Part shown: positions 62,964 to 64,000 of the stretch, in pieces
Layout: each line of letters starts with the position of its first letter
How positions within the stretch are numbered: the first letter of the stretch is position 1
DNA from: Peronospora farinosa
Taxonomy: Eukaryota > Oomycota > Peronosporomycetes > Peronosporales > Peronosporaceae
Assembly (NCBI GenBank): GCA_947646735.1
Contig: CANTFK010000987.1
Coordinates: 496,001 to 560,000, forward strand
DNA length: 64,000 nucleotides
Direction: 5' to 3'
Made by a program: the position numbers and the translations under genes
The notes under the pieces: model-generated
Seen by the model: only the letters and a program-made list of their open reading frames with translations
Told to the model about the DNA's origin: nothing
The model's database searches: none

Positions 62964-64000
62964 TTAGTACACAATGAAGCCTCGCCGACATCCGGTGGCA
63001 GCTGACGGCCATCTCTGGCCCTGACGGTCCACCAAAGCAAGTTTAGCTATCAACACGAAGGAGCCCTTGACTGTCAAATTTGTCGCCTTCACATGTACCG
63101 GCGTCTCGAACGGCAGGTAGAGCATCGTCTGACCGTCCTCGTCTTCTACAGCTGCTGACTTGGCCACTTGATCCCACGAAACTGGCAGAACAACTTTCAT
63201 ACGATGCTGTACGAAACTTTCCTCTGGTGACGCATCAACGACACGTTCATCAAGTAATGAACTTGTACTAACGCTACTGACCCCAGTGACGCCAGCACCG
63301 GCCAGACACACGAGTATTTCAGTCTCGATTGCTTCAATTCGCTCACTCCAATAACTTTGAGCTTTACGTGATATCGCCAACACGCCCTTAAACACACTTG
63401 TAAAATCTGTACCGATGGGCACTCCAAGTTGTGAACGTGAGCGAGGCTTCGCTGTGAAAGCTGTATTCTCAGCGTAGGTTAAGAACTGCGCACTCGAGAA
63501 AAGGCGCTGCTCATTGCGCAGACGAGAACAGAAAAATAGTCTCGGTAGTACCAGAGGAACACCGCAAAGGGAAGCCAGAAGTTGTTGCAATACGCGTGCA
63601 CCAGTACCAGGCTGGCGAGAGGGCGCAAGGTTAGCAACACGATCCAATTTGCTGCGTACGTCCTCGCTTAGTAACTTCAGCATCTGAAGACTCCACTGGG
63701 AACCGTTAATAATGAGCCCCCACTCTGTCGGAAAATCAATGGAGTTCGGAGACTGAAGTAACAGAAGCCCTTCTACTGCTGACGCCAGCAAAATGCACGA
63801 ATTGGCGTGAGCTTGAAGTGCATCAAGGTCACGCTGGCTGGCACCAAGCAATAAGGAGCGTAAAGCTTTGAATTTACGAGCAAGTACGCGTAATTGCTTA
63901 CTTAAATGCCCCTCACGACCAGCAGAATTACCAGCTGAATTTGTAAACACAGCCTCGCCCGCGAGCTGTTGTGTACTCTGTAGGAACTGCACCCACTCAA
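62964..64000 (-). CDS. C-terminal part of an Integrator-subunit-7-like protein (5' cut by window edge)
   Basis: The frame is open through the right edge of the window; the first listed start (63992) is GTG, so the gene continues outside. About 345 C-terminal codons are visible. They are mostly helical (LRVLARKFKALRSLLLGASQ and similar). Then comes LVLPRLFFCSRLR, and a beta-rich end: MKVVLPVSWDQVA, LPFETPVHVKATNLTVKGSF and ALVDRQGQRW. The order (helical repeats, a P-x-F-F-F-like stretch, then a beta domain with V-D-x-x-G-x-x-W) resembles INTS7. The match is by memory and weak. No membrane segment or signal. Confidence 0.5.
   Translation of the reverse strand, partial: EWVQFLQSTQQLAGEAVFTNSAGNSAGREGHLSKQLRVLARKFKALRSLLLGASQRDLDALQAHANSCILLASAVEGLLLLQSPNSIDFPTEWGLIINGSQWSLQMLKLLSEDVRSKLDRVANLAPSRQPGTGARVLQQLLASLCGVPLVLPRLFFCSRLRNEQRLFSSAQFLTYAENTAFTAKPRSRSQLGVPIGTDFTSVFKGVLAISRKAQSYWSERIEAIETEILVCLAGAGVTGVSSVSTSSLLDERVVDASPEESFVQHRMKVVLPVSWDQVAKSAAVEDEDGQTMLYLPFETPVHVKATNLTVKGSFVLIAKLALVDRQGQRWPSAATGCRRGFIVY

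Overview
The window is nuclear DNA of a plant-associated oomycete (Peronosporales-like: Phytophthora or a downy mildew). This is inferred from four things. It has several tyrosine-kinase-like (TKL) receptor kinases with a small Cys-rich ectodomain. It has large START-FYVE proteins. It has a secreted AA17-type copper monooxygenase. Its genes are compact, with GT-AG introns of about 50-115 nt. One promoter (22025-22041) matches the oomycete Inr plus flanking-promoter-region pattern. No prokaryotic operon, CRISPR array or complete transposon was seen.

Layout. 1-10.4 kb: three TKL receptor-like kinases (1406-3691 +, 6710-8164 +, 8789-10414 -) with a decayed kinase copy between the first two (about 4480-5060). 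11.7-22.8 kb: housekeeping genes, namely a SLC25A51-type mitochondrial NAD+ carrier (-), a five-repeat MYB protein (-), ribosomal protein S3 (+), a DTW-domain tRNA-modifying enzyme (+), a fourth TKL kinase (+), REV1 translesion polymerase (-) and GTP cyclohydrolase I (+). 23.8-32.8 kb: RAD21 cohesin subunit (-), a 67-aa J-domain protein (-), a broken short-chain acyl-CoA synthetase (-), a membrane-protein ORF (+) and a three-RRM RNA-binding protein (+). 33.6-46.9 kb: a head-to-tail minus-strand cluster of four zinc-finger genes. Two keep a START domain plus FYVE-like finger, and two keep only a split, reduced finger with a basic low-complexity tail. The largest carries a one-base frameshift inside a tandem repeat. 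48.8-53.9 kb: a histidine-rich zinc transporter (+), a mitochondrial-type four-CBS protein (-) and a PPR-like mitochondrial protein (+). 54.3-58.5 kb: a TKL kinase without ectodomain (+), a TKL pseudokinase (-) and a kinase relic (-). 59.2-60.0 kb: a divergent pair of two-exon micro-genes (65 and 61 aa). 60.8-61.8 kb: the AA17-type monooxygenase (-). The right edge holds the C-terminal part of an Integrator-subunit-7-like protein (-).

How they fit together. The kinases look like a locally expanding and decaying receptor family: intact receptors, ectodomain-less forms, a pseudokinase and at least two relics lie within one window. The START-FYVE cluster shows the same pattern of duplication followed by domain loss. 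The rest is conserved housekeeping (NAD+ import, translation, tRNA modification, DNA-damage tolerance, cohesion, folate/pterin synthesis, zinc transport). Exon structures were worked out by hand from GT/AG sites and conserved protein frames; places where they do not close are stated.
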